From Ignavibacteriales bacterium (lineage in GTDB: Bacteria > Bacteroidota > Ignavibacteria > UBA10030): a DNA stretch of 44,203 nt. Made by a program: the position numbers and the translations under genes. This document shows, piece by piece, positions 22,826 through 30,927 of this stretch. The notes beneath the pieces were generated by a model. That model was given only the letters and a program-made list of their open reading frames with translations. It ran no database searches and was not told where the DNA came from. The stretch's first letter is position 1, and the number at the start of each line of letters is the position of its first letter. Where the stretch lies: contig JACPUH010000103.1 of the NCBI GenBank assembly GCA_016192345.1, forward strand, positions 1-44,203, read 5' to 3'.

Positions 22826-23272
22826 ATGAAGCACAGAACCATTCTTGCCCTTGCATTGACGTTGTCCCTGACAGCACCACTCCTCGGACAGCATGACCCG
22901 ACAGACCGGAGGCATGTAAAGCTTTCGCGGACGTCCACCGCTCCCTTCAGCGATGGCGTGCTGGTGGGAAATACCTACTACCTTGCCGGCCGCCTCGGGA
23001 TCGACCCTAAAACTTCCGAGGTTCCCAAGGATGTCGAACAGGAGGCACGGCTCATGCTCGATGGTGTGAAAGCGGCGCTTGGAGAAGTCGGAATGGGCAT
23101 GGATCACCTCGTCTCTGTCCAGGTCTTCTGTAGTGACCTTGCACAGTACGACGTCTTCAACAAAGTCTACCGGACATATTTTAAGGAGAACTTCCCCGCC
23201 CGCGCGTTCATCGGCTCGGGTCCGCTTCTCCGCGGTGCGCGGTTTGAAATGCAGGGGATCGCGGTACGATAA
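22826..23272 (+). CDS. RidA/YjgF/UK114-family protein with signal peptide
   Basis: RidA proteins hydrolyse reactive enamine/imine intermediates made by PLP enzymes, normally in the cytoplasm. This 148-residue product has an N-terminal export signal (residues 1-21, LALALTLSLTAPLLG) before the fold. The core is recognisable: PFSDGVLVGNTYYLAGRLGID, DVEQEARLMLDGVKAALGEVG, VSVQVFCSDLAQYDVFNKVY and FPARAFIGSGPLLRGARFEM, with the conserved substrate-binding Arg of the PAR motif at residue 126. AAGGAG stands upstream of ATG 22826. The exported location is unusual for the classic role but parallels the exported aminotransferase at 15077; that link is inference. Confidence 0.88.
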   Translation: MKHRTILALALTLSLTAPLLGQHDPTDRRHVKLSRTSTAPFSDGVLVGNTYYLAGRLGIDPKTSEVPKDVEQEARLMLDGVKAALGEVGMGMDHLVSVQVFCSDLAQYDVFNKVYRTYFKENFPARAFIGSGPLLRGARFEMQGIAVR

Positions 23273-23373
23273 GCCGCAGGAACGATGTGCGTCCAATTCG
23301 GATTATCCCGGCATTATAGCTCACGTCGTAAGTTTTGATGGGCTTGAAGACGCTGTTTTGCAGATCCCTTGCG

Positions 23374-23739
23374 ATGAGCCGATTCACAAAAAGAGTTCAG
23401 GTTCCCTGTCATGGCTGCACGCTCTGCTGCCAGGGAGACTTAATCCGCCTTGAGCCGAAAGAGTTCGCGCAGGGTTATGCAACTGAACCTCATCCGATCA
23501 TGCCAGGGGCTTTGATGCTTGCCCACCAACCCAATGGTGATTGCATCTATTTGAAAGCCGGCCAGTGCGGCATACACGATCACGCGCCGCTCATGTGTCG
23601 GGTGGCTGATTGTCGTACCATTGCTGTGAGATTCGATTTTGAGACAGCACGAAAACTTCACCAGAGGCGGCTCATCGACATTCGGGTCTGGGATCACGGG
23701 CGGATGTTGATCGAGAAAGACTATCCGCACACGTTTTGA
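23374..23739 (+). CDS. YkgJ-family cysteine-cluster protein
   Basis: The 121-residue protein has the Cys spacing of the CxxCxxCC (YkgJ/UPF0153) family, thought to chelate Zn or Fe: VPCHGCTLCCQGD at the N-terminus, then GDCIYLKAGQCGIHDHAP and LMCRVADCRTI. The family typically has C-x2-C-x2-CC, then C-x(n)-C-x-I-x3-RP-x2-C, and here the RP position is AP. Start is uncertain: ATG 23374 gives a protein beginning just before the cluster, while TTG/ATG at 23335/23338 add 12-13 residues; none has a ribosome site. The gene follows the RidA gene by about 100 bases. Function is unknown. Confidence 0.75.
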   Translation: MSRFTKRVQVPCHGCTLCCQGDLIRLEPKEFAQGYATEPHPIMPGALMLAHQPNGDCIYLKAGQCGIHDHAPLMCRVADCRTIAVRFDFETARKLHQRRLIDIRVWDHGRMLIEKDYPHTF

Positions 23740-24065
23740 GATATTGCAGTTCGCTGTCCATGTGCTGTACAAAACGCCCGACCAATCGCTTCCCGAAGGG
23801 ATCGAGTTTGTGTAAAAACCCATAATTCGTTGCGAGCGTAGCGAGGAATCTTCTATTTCATTTCAAGAAACGAGATTCTCCCGAAGGGATCCCTTCTGGA
23901 CTCCTCCCTTCGGTCGTCGGAATAACACTTTTCACACAGGCTCGATCTCTTCAGGACAAGCCGACTAAGCCAACGAAACGTGAGCGACCTGATTCCACGG
24001 TGAAATCCCAATTACAGTGTCGTAACCTTACGTCTGTACACGCTAGCGCCTATTAGGAAAACACA
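23740..24065. other. Non-coding stretch around the MITE-like element
   Basis: No gene is visible. The stretch contains the 165-base inverted-repeat element (separate entry) and, at 24041-24048, a second copy of the palindrome CGCTAGCG, 18 bases before the 38-codon gene. Confidence 0.6.
23792..23956. mobile_element. MITE-like element with ~28-bp terminal inverted repeats
   Basis: The left arm (23792-23819, starting CCCGAAGGGATCGAG) and the reverse complement of the right arm (23929-23956) agree at 22 of 28 positions. Inside are two further hairpins: GAATCT/AGATTC (23846-23851 with 23873-23878) and a perfect CCGAAGGG/CCCTTCGG (23882-23889 with 23907-23914). The word GCGAGCGTAGCGAGGAAT is of a kind often seen in dispersed bacterial intergenic repeats. 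There is no coding capacity. I see no clean target-site duplication, so it may be an old or non-transposing repeat. Confidence 0.5.
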
Positions 24066-24182
24066 ATGGAAACTTTCTGGTGGACCCTATTAATCGTTGG
24101 AATTACCTTTTATACACTCTGGGCGGCAGGGGTTTTTAAAAAGAAAAAGGGTGACAACAAGAAACCGGACGGTAAGGAGTAA
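24066..24182 (+). CDS. 38-residue single-pass membrane protein
   Basis: ATG 24066 opens a 38-codon frame ending TAA 24180-24182. The protein has a hydrophobic, Trp-rich segment (residues 4-24, starting FWWTLLIVGITFYTLWA) followed by a Lys-rich tail (FKKKKGDNKKPDGKE). That is a clean single-span topology with the tail in the cytoplasm. AGGA lies seven bases before the start. The layout resembles small accessory proteins such as those of cytochrome oxidases or transporters, but there is no partner gene nearby to support this. Function unknown. Confidence 0.6.
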   Translation: METFWWTLLIVGITFYTLWAAGVFKKKKGDNKKPDGKE

Positions 24183-24297
24183 CGGGGCTCCCGAGGGTGT
24201 TTCCGAAGGCACCAGCTGATCAATGAACTCGATGAACGGGGGGAAAACAAGGGAACGAACGTCACGCGATACGGGGGTGATTGAACATAAGCAGATA

Positions 24298-24723
24298 ATG
24301 AAAATCGACACGATTGCATATTGGAGACTTATCTTCGCCTCCTTACTCTGTGTCATTGCTCTTCAGGCATGTGCAAGTATTCATTCCATTCAAGCCGACG
24401 ATTTAGACTCTTACGACCAGACAGACCTCCAAGTGTTCGTCAATAACGGGACCATAGTCCGGTTCATGAAATCGGACTATACGATTGACTCCTCTCATTC
24501 AGCACGAGCTCTAAAGGGAGAAGGTCTCGTGATGAAAGACAGCTCACGAGCCGGTCATGAGAGATTCTCGGGGTTTATCTTGTTTTCGCACATTGATTCG
24601 ATTCAAGTTACGGAGTCTTGTTCAGAATCAAGTGCATTTGGCTTAGGAATAGTGATTGTCGGCTTGGCAATAGTACTGTTGTCGATTGCAGGTTGGATCT
24701 TTGGTCCAATTAGTATTGGTTGA
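24298..24723 (+). CDS. Putative lipoprotein with C-terminal membrane segment
   Basis: The 141-residue protein starts at ATG 24298, with a signal sequence ending in LQAC (Cys24 region). The frame extends 25 codons upstream, but those residues are polar and do not look like part of the protein. The mature part is polar with a short beta-like core (LQVFVNNGTIVRFMKSDYTI), similar in feel to small proteins that bind an extracellular partner. It ends in a hydrophobic helix (residues ~117-138, AFGLGIVIVGLAIVLLSIAG). Codon use is more AT-rich than in flanking genes. I do not recognise a family. Confidence 0.6.
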   Translation: MKIDTIAYWRLIFASLLCVIALQACASIHSIQADDLDSYDQTDLQVFVNNGTIVRFMKSDYTIDSSHSARALKGEGLVMKDSSRAGHERFSGFILFSHIDSIQVTESCSESSAFGLGIVIVGLAIVLLSIAGWIFGPISIG

Positions 24724-24970
24724 CAATTGCTGTCTCATCGCCAATCAACTTAGCCTGCGATAAAGAATTGCATGCGGCGGAACTCCCAACCGCTCGACGG
24801 CGGTCAAACCTCCGGAACCGCAAGCACGAATACCGGGGCTGGAACTAAACGCACGGAACAAACATGACTCTCTAGTCAAACCCTCGAATCGCCGGCGTCG
24901 CGTTCCTGTTCTACATCCGGATTGCCAGGTACAAAGGAATTCAACCCCGATCATTCAAAGGAAACACTCT

Positions 24971-25291
24971 ATGAAATTTGGAATCATCATTGAAACCAAC
25001 GACCCGGAAAAGGCATGGAACGGAGTCCGTTTCGGGAATGCGGCGCTCAAGCAAGGCCACGAGACCAAGATCTTTCTTATGAGTGCCGGAGTGGAAATCG
25101 AGTCGATCGTTCATCAGAAATACAATGCCAAGAAACAAATCGACGAATTTGTGCTCAACGATGGCACGGTCCTGGCCTGTGGTACCTGCATTCAAGCGCG
25201 TAATCAGGTGGGAACCGAGGTTTGTCCAATATCGAACATGAACGATTGCGTCGATATGGTTGTCTGGGCTGACAAGGTCATAACCTTCTAG
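24971..25291 (+). CDS. DsrE/DsrF-like family protein
   Basis: The 106-residue protein has the DsrE-like alpha/beta start FGIIIETNDPEKAWNGVRFGNAAL and the loop KIFLMSAGVEIESI, both typical of DsrE-family proteins involved in sulfur transfer or of unknown function. Cysteines at positions 70 and 73 (LACGTCIQAR) and 85 (TEVCPIS) sit where family members carry their sulfur-binding Cys, so a persulfide role is possible. AAAGGA precedes the start. No other sulfur-metabolism gene is near, so the physiological role stays open. Confidence 0.8.
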   Translation: MKFGIIIETNDPEKAWNGVRFGNAALKQGHETKIFLMSAGVEIESIVHQKYNAKKQIDEFVLNDGTVLACGTCIQARNQVGTEVCPISNMNDCVDMVVWADKVITF

Positions 25292-25349
25292 TGAATGAGG
25301 CAAAGACCAACAACTCGGCCTTTTCAGCAACGCAATTTGAGCCGGTGTG

Positions 25350-25377
25350 TTGACAATCGGTGGGCCACGTGTAATTC
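25350..25377 (+). promoter_or_regulatory. Candidate sigma-70 promoter
   Basis: TTGACA (25350-25355), 16-base spacer, TAATTC (25372-25377). It would give a leader of about 85 bases before the small membrane protein at 25468. Confidence 0.4.
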
Positions 25378-25467
25378 CATGGCTGCATCCTTCGAATGGT
25401 GCCGCCTGACCGGCCGCTGAGCCGCTGTCCCTGAGGCGGCTTTCACAGAAACCTCGAAAGGTTCCCT

Positions 25468-25653
25468 ATGAACAAGAAATCGGCTTCACTCGTGTTCCTC
25501 ACCGTCTGTCTCATGCTCGCGATTCTTCTTTTGACCAAGACAATCACACCCATGATCAGCGGTTCTGTTTTTGCCGTGGCATTGGTTACATTGGGCCTGA
25601 TGTCGCGTGGCTTTAGAAATAGTGACCGGGACAAGTCTACGAAGGCAGGTTGA
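25468..25653 (+). CDS. 61-residue two-helix membrane protein
   Basis: The product has two hydrophobic helices (residues ~7-23 and ~28-46) joined by a short TKTITPM turn, with a basic, polar C-terminus (SRGFRNSDRDKSTKAG). AAGG lies just before ATG 25468 and a plausible promoter about 90 bases upstream. I do not recognise the protein. The neighbours on both sides are also small unrecognised genes. Confidence 0.55.
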   Translation: MNKKSASLVFLTVCLMLAILLLTKTITPMISGSVFAVALVTLGLMSRGFRNSDRDKSTKAG

Positions 25654-25720
25654 TCCTCCACGCAAACAGCGGACCCGCCGTAGTGGAGGCGGCGTTCTCA
25701 ACAAATAAGCGTTACCTCCA

Positions 25721-26215
25721 ATGAAAATCTATTTCTCCATAGGACTGACCGTCGTTTCTGTGATTGTCTCAAGTGCGCAGGATCGTTCTGACCGACCGTT
25801 ACCTGATCCCCATAAGCATGTCGTCGAAGTCCACAAGAGACCATGGATAACAGACCTTGCTCCGGAGGTTACCTTTGCCATATTGGATGGGTCGGTCGCC
25901 GATATTCGAGATTCCGTCCTTTCTCCCAATGGTCAATGGCTTGCGTTTGTTTTCAGCACGCAAGATGAATGGGCACGCGTGGGCCTTGAGGATACACGCA
26001 GTGGTAAACGCTATCAACTTGTCAACCTTCCACTGGCATATCGGCCCGTGAACGACATCGCTTGGATTGATAGCGCTCACCTGACATTTGACCGCTGGTC
26101 ACAACCGCACCATGGCATGCATTATGTCGTTGACGTGGGGAACAATCGGCTCCTCCTTGCAGCCCCTTTCCCCGATGAGTTTTTTCTTCGTCAGCAACGC
26201 GATACGGTCCATTGA
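25721..26215 (+). CDS. Exported protein with TolB/DPP-IV-like beta-propeller fragment
   Basis: The 164-residue protein begins with a signal peptide (MKIYFSIGLTVVSVIVSSAQ). The segment VLSPNGQWLAFVFSTQDEW, followed by DTRSGKRYQLV and NDIAWIDSAHLTFDRW, is the repeat style of WD40-like/TolB propeller blades (SPDGKxLAFxS, then a second strand set). Only about two blades fit in this length, too few for a closed propeller, so it could be a remnant of a longer protein or could assemble as an oligomer. No stop or frameshift signature is visible at its end. Function unknown. Confidence 0.6.
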   Translation: MKIYFSIGLTVVSVIVSSAQDRSDRPLPDPHKHVVEVHKRPWITDLAPEVTFAILDGSVADIRDSVLSPNGQWLAFVFSTQDEWARVGLEDTRSGKRYQLVNLPLAYRPVNDIAWIDSAHLTFDRWSQPHHGMHYVVDVGNNRLLLAAPFPDEFFLRQQRDTVH

Positions 26216-26246
26216 CCGCACAGGACACTCTGCTCAAGGAGGACGT

Positions 26247-26714
26247 ATGCGTAGTCTACTTGCCGCGATTGTCATGATCCTCGCTGCCTGCGCGCCTGAA
26301 GATGTAAGCTTCAGCGCAAGGGACGAAATGGCCGTCCGCGCGCTGGAAGAAGCGTACCGCATCGGCTGGCTCGCGAACGATAGCGCTGCCGTGATGGCCA
26401 CATTGGCACCGGGAGCGGTGATGATGCCGGCGGGAGTACGGCCCCTGGTCGGGGATTCCGCCATACGCAAGTATTGGTGGCCGAACGACAGCTCGCAGAC
26501 CACCATCGAGTCGTACGAAATAGCAGTGGACGAGGTGGAAGGGGGCGGTGATCTGGCCTATCTGCGCGGCCGGGGCTCCCTGAAGTTTACGTACCGGGAT
26601 GCGGCAGGACAAGTCAGCCACCTGACCAGCCAAGCGGTGCACCTCTCCGTAGCCCGCCGCGGTCAGGATGGGAAATGGCGAATCGCTCGGCGGGTGTGGA
26701 GCGCAATCCGGTAG
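26247..26714 (+). CDS. Lipoprotein of SnoaL/NTF2-like (DUF4440) type
   Basis: ATG 26247, preceded by AAGGAGG, opens a 155-residue protein with a signal ending in LAAC (Cys15). The mature part has the DUF4440 layout: a first helix MAVRALEEAYRIGWLANDSAAVMA, then LAPGAVMMPAGVRPLVGDSAIRKYWW, and beta-strands AYLRGRGSLKFTYRD and KWRIARRVWS. NTF2-like proteins bind or isomerise small molecules, or act as scaffolds. The next gene starts 50 bases downstream, so the two may be co-transcribed. Confidence 0.8.
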   Translation: MRSLLAAIVMILAACAPEDVSFSARDEMAVRALEEAYRIGWLANDSAAVMATLAPGAVMMPAGVRPLVGDSAIRKYWWPNDSSQTTIESYEIAVDEVEGGGDLAYLRGRGSLKFTYRDAAGQVSHLTSQAVHLSVARRGQDGKWRIARRVWSAIR

Positions 26715-26764
26715 GACCACAACAGACGGCACAATGCAAGACACATCGAAAGAGAATCCGACCC

Positions 26765-28843
26765 ATGATTCCATCAAAGCATCGACTCAGGTTCTTGTCA
26801 TCTCTCATGATCTTCGCCATGGGCGCCGTGGGAATGATCCTCATTTCATCGGAGAGACCCGCGAGCACGTGGGTTTATGCCGGTCCCGACGGCAAGCTTG
26901 TCTATAAGACCACACCGGCGGGCGATAGAATCATGGATTTTTCGCACGCGGGGTACATGGGAGGGGGCGTACCGCTTCCGTCGGTGCCGGTCAGGCGAAC
27001 CGTCCACCCTTCAGGCAATCAGGACAATACAGCAGAGATCCAAGCGGCCATCGATGAAGTGGCGTCGATGCCCATGCAAAACGGGTTCCGCGGCACCATC
27101 CTGCTGGGACCGGGAACGTTCACCTGTTCGAAGACGATCACGATCTCAACGGCCGGCCTTGTGTTACGCGGGAGCGGCAGCGGTCCGGGCGGAACGACGA
27201 TCATGATGACCGGAGACCCGCATGCCGCGATCGTGATCGGTGGAAGACGACGTTCCGGCGACGAGGGTATGGATGCAGAAAAGAACGCCGGCCTTCCCCA
27301 AACGACGATTGCCGATGCCTATATTCCGGCTGGATCGGCAAGCTTCCTATTGACCAACGCCAATGGTTTTGCCGAGGGAGACTTTATCGAGATTCGCAGG
27401 CCGACCACGCCGGCCTGGGTGAAGTTCATGAAGATGGATGACATGGTACGGGATGGAAAGCCGCAGACCTGGATCGCAACCACGCGCAACGGCATTAACC
27501 AACGAAGGATCACTGGACTCTCCGGGAATACGGTAACGCTGGATGTCCCTCTCCCCGATTCGTACGACGCGCGTTACCTGAATCCTCCCGGCACCATGGT
27601 CGTCAAAATTAGTCCGCCGCAACGTATCACCCAGGTCGGAATCGAGAACCTCCACATTCAATGTCCACCTCTGGAGATTGAGTACGGCAGGGCTCCGTAC
27701 TCAGCACTCCGGATGGGGGCCGACGATTGTTGGGTGAAAGATGTCTTTTGTGAAGAGACCATGAACACCACCGTTCTCACCGGTCAACGCATCACCATGC
27801 AGAGAGTGGTTGTGAAGCATACGTTCCCCAACTTGGGAGCCTCCAAACCGGCCGACTTCAGCATTGAGGGAAGCCGGATCCTGCTCGACCGTTGTGAAAG
27901 CACGGGCGGCAACACCTACTTTGTCTGGACGGGCAGCCTGACACCGGGACCAAACGTCGTGCTCAATTGTACATTTCGGGGCCACGGCAGTCGCATCCAA
28001 CCGCACCAGCGCTGGGCCACCGGCATGCTGGTCGACAACTGCACGATCCCCGACGGTGGCATCGATTACCCGAATCGGGGGGTGGCCGGATCCGGGCACG
28101 GTTGGACGATGGGCTGGGGGGTTGTCTGGAACAGCATTGCGAAATTCTACGTGATTCAAAATCCACCAGGGACGATCAATTGGGCCATCGGTTCCCTCGG
28201 AGAGCGCATACAGACGGCGCGTTATTTCGATTCGGAGCCGATCATTCCCGACGGGACTTTCGAATCGCATGGGAAGCCGGTCATGCCCCAAAGCCTTTAC
28301 CTGGCTCAGTTGGAGGAACGGCTCGGCGTGCAAGCAGTGAAGAACCTCGGGTACTCCTCCAACACGGAAAATATGTTTGCCAATAAATCGGTCCCACCCC
28401 TCCCGCCGCTCCGGACAGACGTCGACAACGTGCTGGGCCCCGACCTGGCGCTTCACCGGCCGGTGAACACGAGTAACGTCCGCGGCACGACGCGGGAGTT
28501 TGGCGGGGAGAGAGCCGTGAACGCGGACACCACAACGTACTGGGCAACCAACGACGACGTCACCAAGGCCGATCTCATCGTCGATACGGAGGGACCGTTG
28601 GAGATCAATGCCGTCGCCCTTGAAGAAGCAACCGGGCTGGAGGGCCGCGTGCAGGAATACAAGGTCGAGGGGCAGGTAGACAGTGACTGGAAAGTGCTCT
28701 CACACGGCAGGACGATCGGCAAACGCAAGGTGGACCGTTTCCCGAAGGTCACGATATGGAAAGTGCGGTTGACAATTCTCAAGGCCAACGCGTATCCTGC
28801 CATCCGTAAGTTCGGCATATACCTTGATGACCTCCCCCGGTAA
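26765..28843 (+). CDS. Secreted right-handed beta-helix (pectate-lyase-like) protein with C-terminal F5/8 (discoidin) domain
   Basis: The 692-residue protein starts at ATG 26765 with a signal segment (residues ~9-32). After an N-terminal lead (HAGYMGGGVPLP) comes the pectate-lyase-superfamily opening: NTAEIQAAIDEV, GFRGTILLGPGTF, ISTAGLVLRGSG, typical of polysaccharide lyases and GH28-like parallel beta-helices. Residues ~300-480 continue as repetitive beta-strands rich in Asn and Gly (VVLNCTFRGHGSRI, LVDNCTIPDGG). The last ~135 residues (from LHRPVNTSNVRGT, with AVNADTTTYWATND and IRKFGIYLDD) form a discoidin/CBM32-like carbohydrate-binding domain. I infer a surface or secreted glycan-active enzyme. 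Substrate and catalytic residues cannot be fixed by eye. Confidence 0.82.
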   Translation: MIPSKHRLRFLSSLMIFAMGAVGMILISSERPASTWVYAGPDGKLVYKTTPAGDRIMDFSHAGYMGGGVPLPSVPVRRTVHPSGNQDNTAEIQAAIDEVASMPMQNGFRGTILLGPGTFTCSKTITISTAGLVLRGSGSGPGGTTIMMTGDPHAAIVIGGRRRSGDEGMDAEKNAGLPQTTIADAYIPAGSASFLLTNANGFAEGDFIEIRRPTTPAWVKFMKMDDMVRDGKPQTWIATTRNGINQRRITGLSGNTVTLDVPLPDSYDARYLNPPGTMVVKISPPQRITQVGIENLHIQCPPLEIEYGRAPYSALRMGADDCWVKDVFCEETMNTTVLTGQRITMQRVVVKHTFPNLGASKPADFSIEGSRILLDRCESTGGNTYFVWTGSLTPGPNVVLNCTFRGHGSRIQPHQRWATGMLVDNCTIPDGGIDYPNRGVAGSGHGWTMGWGVVWNSIAKFYVIQNPPGTINWAIGSLGERIQTARYFDSEPIIPDGTFESHGKPVMPQSLYLAQLEERLGVQAVKNLGYSSNTENMFANKSVPPLPPLRTDVDNVLGPDLALHRPVNTSNVRGTTREFGGERAVNADTTTYWATNDDVTKADLIVDTEGPLEINAVALEEATGLEGRVQEYKVEGQVDSDWKVLSHGRTIGKRKVDRFPKVTIWKVRLTILKANAYPAIRKFGIYLDDLPR

Positions 28844-28966
28844 GAGGCATGGGAGAAAGTCAGGTTGAAAAAAGAGAGGGCCTTTTCTTGCACCTTCCCT
28901 CCTTTCTTCTTACTTTCACGCCATCGTTTTTTCTCACCATCACCACAATTTCACACAAGGGGTTCC

Positions 28967-30901
28967 ATGAAGCGCGTGCTCTTCCTGATTGTCACTATCC
29001 TGTCCACCGCCGTCGCTCAGGAGAAGATTGAATATTCCGTTTCGTTTGAAAACATTTTGCACCACGAGGCGGAGATCACGGTCACGTTCCCCAATCTTCC
29101 AGCCGGGCCTCTCGAAGCACGGATGGGGCGTTCTTCCCCGGGGCGCTACGCATTGCATGAATTTGCCAAGAACATTTATAACGTTCGCGCCGTCGACGGG
29201 AAGGGGAAACAACTCACGATCACGCGCCCGAATGTCCATCAATGGGACATCGCCGGCCACGATGGAACGGTCGTCATCAGCTACACGCTGTTCGCCGACC
29301 ACCCTGACGGGACCTATGCGGGCGTTGACGTTTCGCACACTCACCTGAATATCCCTGCCTCGTTCCTTTGGGCGAGAGGACTGCACGAGAGGCCCATCCA
29401 GGTCTCGTTGAAGCTTCCCAAAGACTCGAAGTGGAAAGTGGCCACGCAACTCGCACGCACGAAAGATCCCCTGACATTTACGGCGCCACACCTTCAGTAC
29501 TTCATGGACAGCCCGATCGAAATCAGCGACCATGCGTCGCGTGCATGGAAGATCGATTCCGGCGGAAAAACGTACACGATCAAACTCGCTGCCCATCATG
29601 ACGCAACGGATCTGTATATCGATGCGTACTTCGAAATGGCCAAACCGGTGATCCTGGAGCAGATAGCCGTCTTCGGCGAGCTCCCGAGCTATGATTTCAG
29701 GGAATACGTCTTCCTGGCTGACTTCCAGCCTTGGGCCGGGGGTGACGGGATGGAGCATCGCAACTCAACGGTCATCAGCGGTGCGGCCTCCCTCAAGCCG
29801 AATCCGTTCAATCTGCTCGGGGTCCTTTCCCATGAATATTTTCACTCGTGGAATGTCGAACGCATCCGGCCAAAGTCGCTGGAGCCGTTCAATTTTGAAG
29901 AGGCCAACATGTCGGGGGAGTTATGGTTTGCCGAAGGGTTCACGAACTACTATGGCACGCTGGCCATCGCGCGGGCGCAACTGGCAAGTCTCGACCGCTT
30001 CACCCGGAACATCCACTCGGCCGTGAATACGGTGATCAACGCTTCGGGAAGAGCCTTCTTCAATGTCGTCGATATGAGCCGGCAGGCTCCGTTTGTCGAT
30101 GCCGCGACGGCAGTCGACCGGAACAACCGGTCTAACACCTTCATTTCCTATTATACATGGGGCGAAGCGATCGGGCTTGGGTTGGATCTGTCGATCCGTT
30201 CAAAGTTTCCAGGACTCTCTCTTGACGATGTGATGAGGGGGATGTGGCAGAAGTTCGGCAAGCCGGAGAAGCCGTACACGAATGAAGATATCCGGATAGT
30301 GTTGGGCGAAGTGACCGGCGACCAGCGTTTCGCCAACGAATTCTTCGAGAAGTACATTTATGGAAAAGAGGTAGTCGATTATCAGTCCTTGCTCGGGAAC
30401 GCTGGGCTCCTGTTACGTAAGGCAAGAGTCGGCAAAGCGACACTCGGACCCGTCTTCCTGAACTACGATGCGGGCAAGGCAACCATCGCGGGCGGAACCA
30501 TTCTGAACAGTCCCTTGTATCGCACCGGCCTCGACCGCGGTGACAAGATCCTGAAGATTGGGTCAACGGCCATCACGAGTAAACAAGAATGGGATTCCCT
30601 GGTCAGCGACGCCAAGCCCGGTGAGAAGATTGCAATCGAATATGAACAACGCGGGGCCAAGAAGAGCGGGACGCTGACGTTTGACGAAGACTCCACGCTG
30701 GAAATCGTCCCATACGAGCATGCCTCCATGCCGGTCACCGATGCGATCAAGACTTTCCGCGCGTCGTGGCTCGGAAGGAAATCGACACACCAGCTTCCTG
30801 AATTGAGCAAGACCTGTCCAACGTGCATGCGAACCTTCCCGTTTGCGAACGAGTTCTGTCCGCATGACGGGAGTGAGTTGAAGGCCGTGCTGGAGAAATA
30901 A
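28967..30901 (+). CDS. M61-family aminopeptidase with PDZ domain and C-terminal Cys-rich tail
   Basis: The 644-residue protein starts at ATG 28967, five bases after AAGGGG, with a signal peptide (residues 1-17, ending AVA). M61 enzymes (glycyl aminopeptidases) are zinc peptidases: H289-EYF-H293 in SHEYFHSWNVERIRP, followed by MSGELWFAEGFTNYYG, which supplies the third ligand. The N-terminal beta-domain (EYSVSFENILHHEAEITVTF) and a PDZ-like domain around residues 490-580 (GGTILNSPLYRTGLDRGDKI) complete the family architecture. After it comes an extra segment, C617-x2-C620-x10-C631-PH, that looks like a zinc ribbon (KTCPTCMRTFPFANEFCPHD). The latter is odd in an exported protein. The stop overlaps an ATG of the next frame. 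Confidence 0.92.
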   Translation: MKRVLFLIVTILSTAVAQEKIEYSVSFENILHHEAEITVTFPNLPAGPLEARMGRSSPGRYALHEFAKNIYNVRAVDGKGKQLTITRPNVHQWDIAGHDGTVVISYTLFADHPDGTYAGVDVSHTHLNIPASFLWARGLHERPIQVSLKLPKDSKWKVATQLARTKDPLTFTAPHLQYFMDSPIEISDHASRAWKIDSGGKTYTIKLAAHHDATDLYIDAYFEMAKPVILEQIAVFGELPSYDFREYVFLADFQPWAGGDGMEHRNSTVISGAASLKPNPFNLLGVLSHEYFHSWNVERIRPKSLEPFNFEEANMSGELWFAEGFTNYYGTLAIARAQLASLDRFTRNIHSAVNTVINASGRAFFNVVDMSRQAPFVDAATAVDRNNRSNTFISYYTWGEAIGLGLDLSIRSKFPGLSLDDVMRGMWQKFGKPEKPYTNEDIRIVLGEVTGDQRFANEFFEKYIYGKEVVDYQSLLGNAGLLLRKARVGKATLGPVFLNYDAGKATIAGGTILNSPLYRTGLDRGDKILKIGSTAITSKQEWDSLVSDAKPGEKIAIEYEQRGAKKSGTLTFDEDSTLEIVPYEHASMPVTDAIKTFRASWLGRKSTHQLPELSKTCPTCMRTFPFANEFCPHDGSELKAVLEK

Positions 30902-30927
30902 TGAGTTTTTTCCTGCTTGTCCTCACT

